Source of the DNA: Perkinsus olseni
Taxonomy: Eukaryota > Perkinsozoa > Perkinsida > Perkinsidae
Assembly: GCA_013115135.1 (NCBI GenBank)
Contig: JABANP010000481.1
Span: 1 to 40,425, forward strand
Length of the DNA stretch: 40,425 nucleotides
Direction: 5' to 3'
The notes under the pieces were generated by a model. That model saw only the letters and a program-made list of their open reading frames with translations. It did no database searches and was not told the DNA's origin. Below, one piece after another: positions 40,022 to 40,425 of the stretch. The translations under genes were made by a program, and so were the position numbers. The first letter of the stretch is position 1. The number at the start of each line of letters is the position of its first letter.

Positions 40022-40425
40022 TACTACTTGTAATATGTATAGACGAATGAATCGTCCATTCATGAACACAGCGATATCGACACTTTGGATCTCTCTTCGG
40101 CTACCTATCACATCAGAGATATTTTGTGTTGAGATAACACTTCGCTTCATAACACACGCGTGAAACGCAATATCGTGAAAAACTCTAACGCGATAACCCG
40201 TCATAGCGTGTTTACCGCGTTAAGCGTTGTGTTGAACGCGTAAAACACAACACAACGCGGGAATCACTCGCCATCACGAGACTTACCTACACGAACACAA
40301 CCAGCAGAGGAGAGAATAAGCCCCCCAAGATTGTTTGCGCAATTGAAGAAGTTTAATTAACTTCGATTTCCTTTATCATCAGCAAACTGGTATTAGGCCT
40401 GCCGCTTAGTTTTTATCGTCTAAAT

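Larger units (their letters stand above)
38702..40425. other. Palindrome-rich, no gene seen
   Basis: Small ORFs only. It carries inverted-octamer insertions at 38709-38730, 39262-39283 with 39278-39299 (overlapping), 39958-39979 and 40000-40021, a 10-bp-arm hairpin at 38757-38777 and ACGCG-rich sequence at 39480-39560 and 40140-40265. Confidence 0.5.

Overview
The window is nuclear DNA of a compact-genome eukaryote. Several genes are split by very short GT-AG introns (about 40-90 nt), no bacterial operon structure is visible, and coding DNA is mixed with mobile elements and palindrome-rich repeats. Intron size, lineage-specific small secreted proteins and the transposon mix suggest an alveolate protist, possibly Perkinsus-like. 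That is inference; no ribosomal or other taxonomic marker is present.

Layout. 1-7 kb is gene-rich: the 3' part of a UbiA-type prenyltransferase gene (+), a single-exon putative secreted protein (+), a many-exon SLC35-type nucleotide-sugar transporter (-) and an unrecognised many-exon gene (-). 7-11.9 kb holds a Thr-rich minisatellite ORF and weak or decayed sequence. 11.9-17.4 kb is nested transposons: an apparently intact 4.3 kb PIF/Harbinger element (21 bp terminal inverted repeats, CAG target duplication, transposase plus two accessory genes) sits in the last codons of a decayed MULE transposase. 18.2-30.9 kb is an array of diverged duplications carrying four members of a small secreted-protein family, of which two look intact and two are damaged. 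One unrelated four-exon gene and two TRIM (miniature LTR) elements lie in or beside the array. 30.9-39.2 kb has a second MULE-type gene, an acidic repeat protein, a retroelement integrase-tail relic, a 166 bp foldback and an ORF with an in-frame TGA, possibly within one large element bounded by inverted TAATCCAAG motifs. 39.2-40.4 kb is palindrome-rich with no recognisable gene.

Main discovery. From 18.2 kb to the end, about 27 sites carry the same microscopic insertion. An ancestral octamer s1-s8 has become s1-s7, then the reverse complement of s1-s8, then s2-s8. This is always +14 bp: an 8-bp inverted copy of the target flanked by a 6-bp direct repeat. Twenty sites are perfect 22-mers. For about nine, a paralogous copy without the insertion lies in the same window (other LTR, other array unit, other gene copy). 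The insertions disrupt two of the four secreted-protein genes. I saw none in the first 18 kb. The fixed geometry points to an enzyme-measured process rather than random template switching, and I do not recognise it as a described insertion type.
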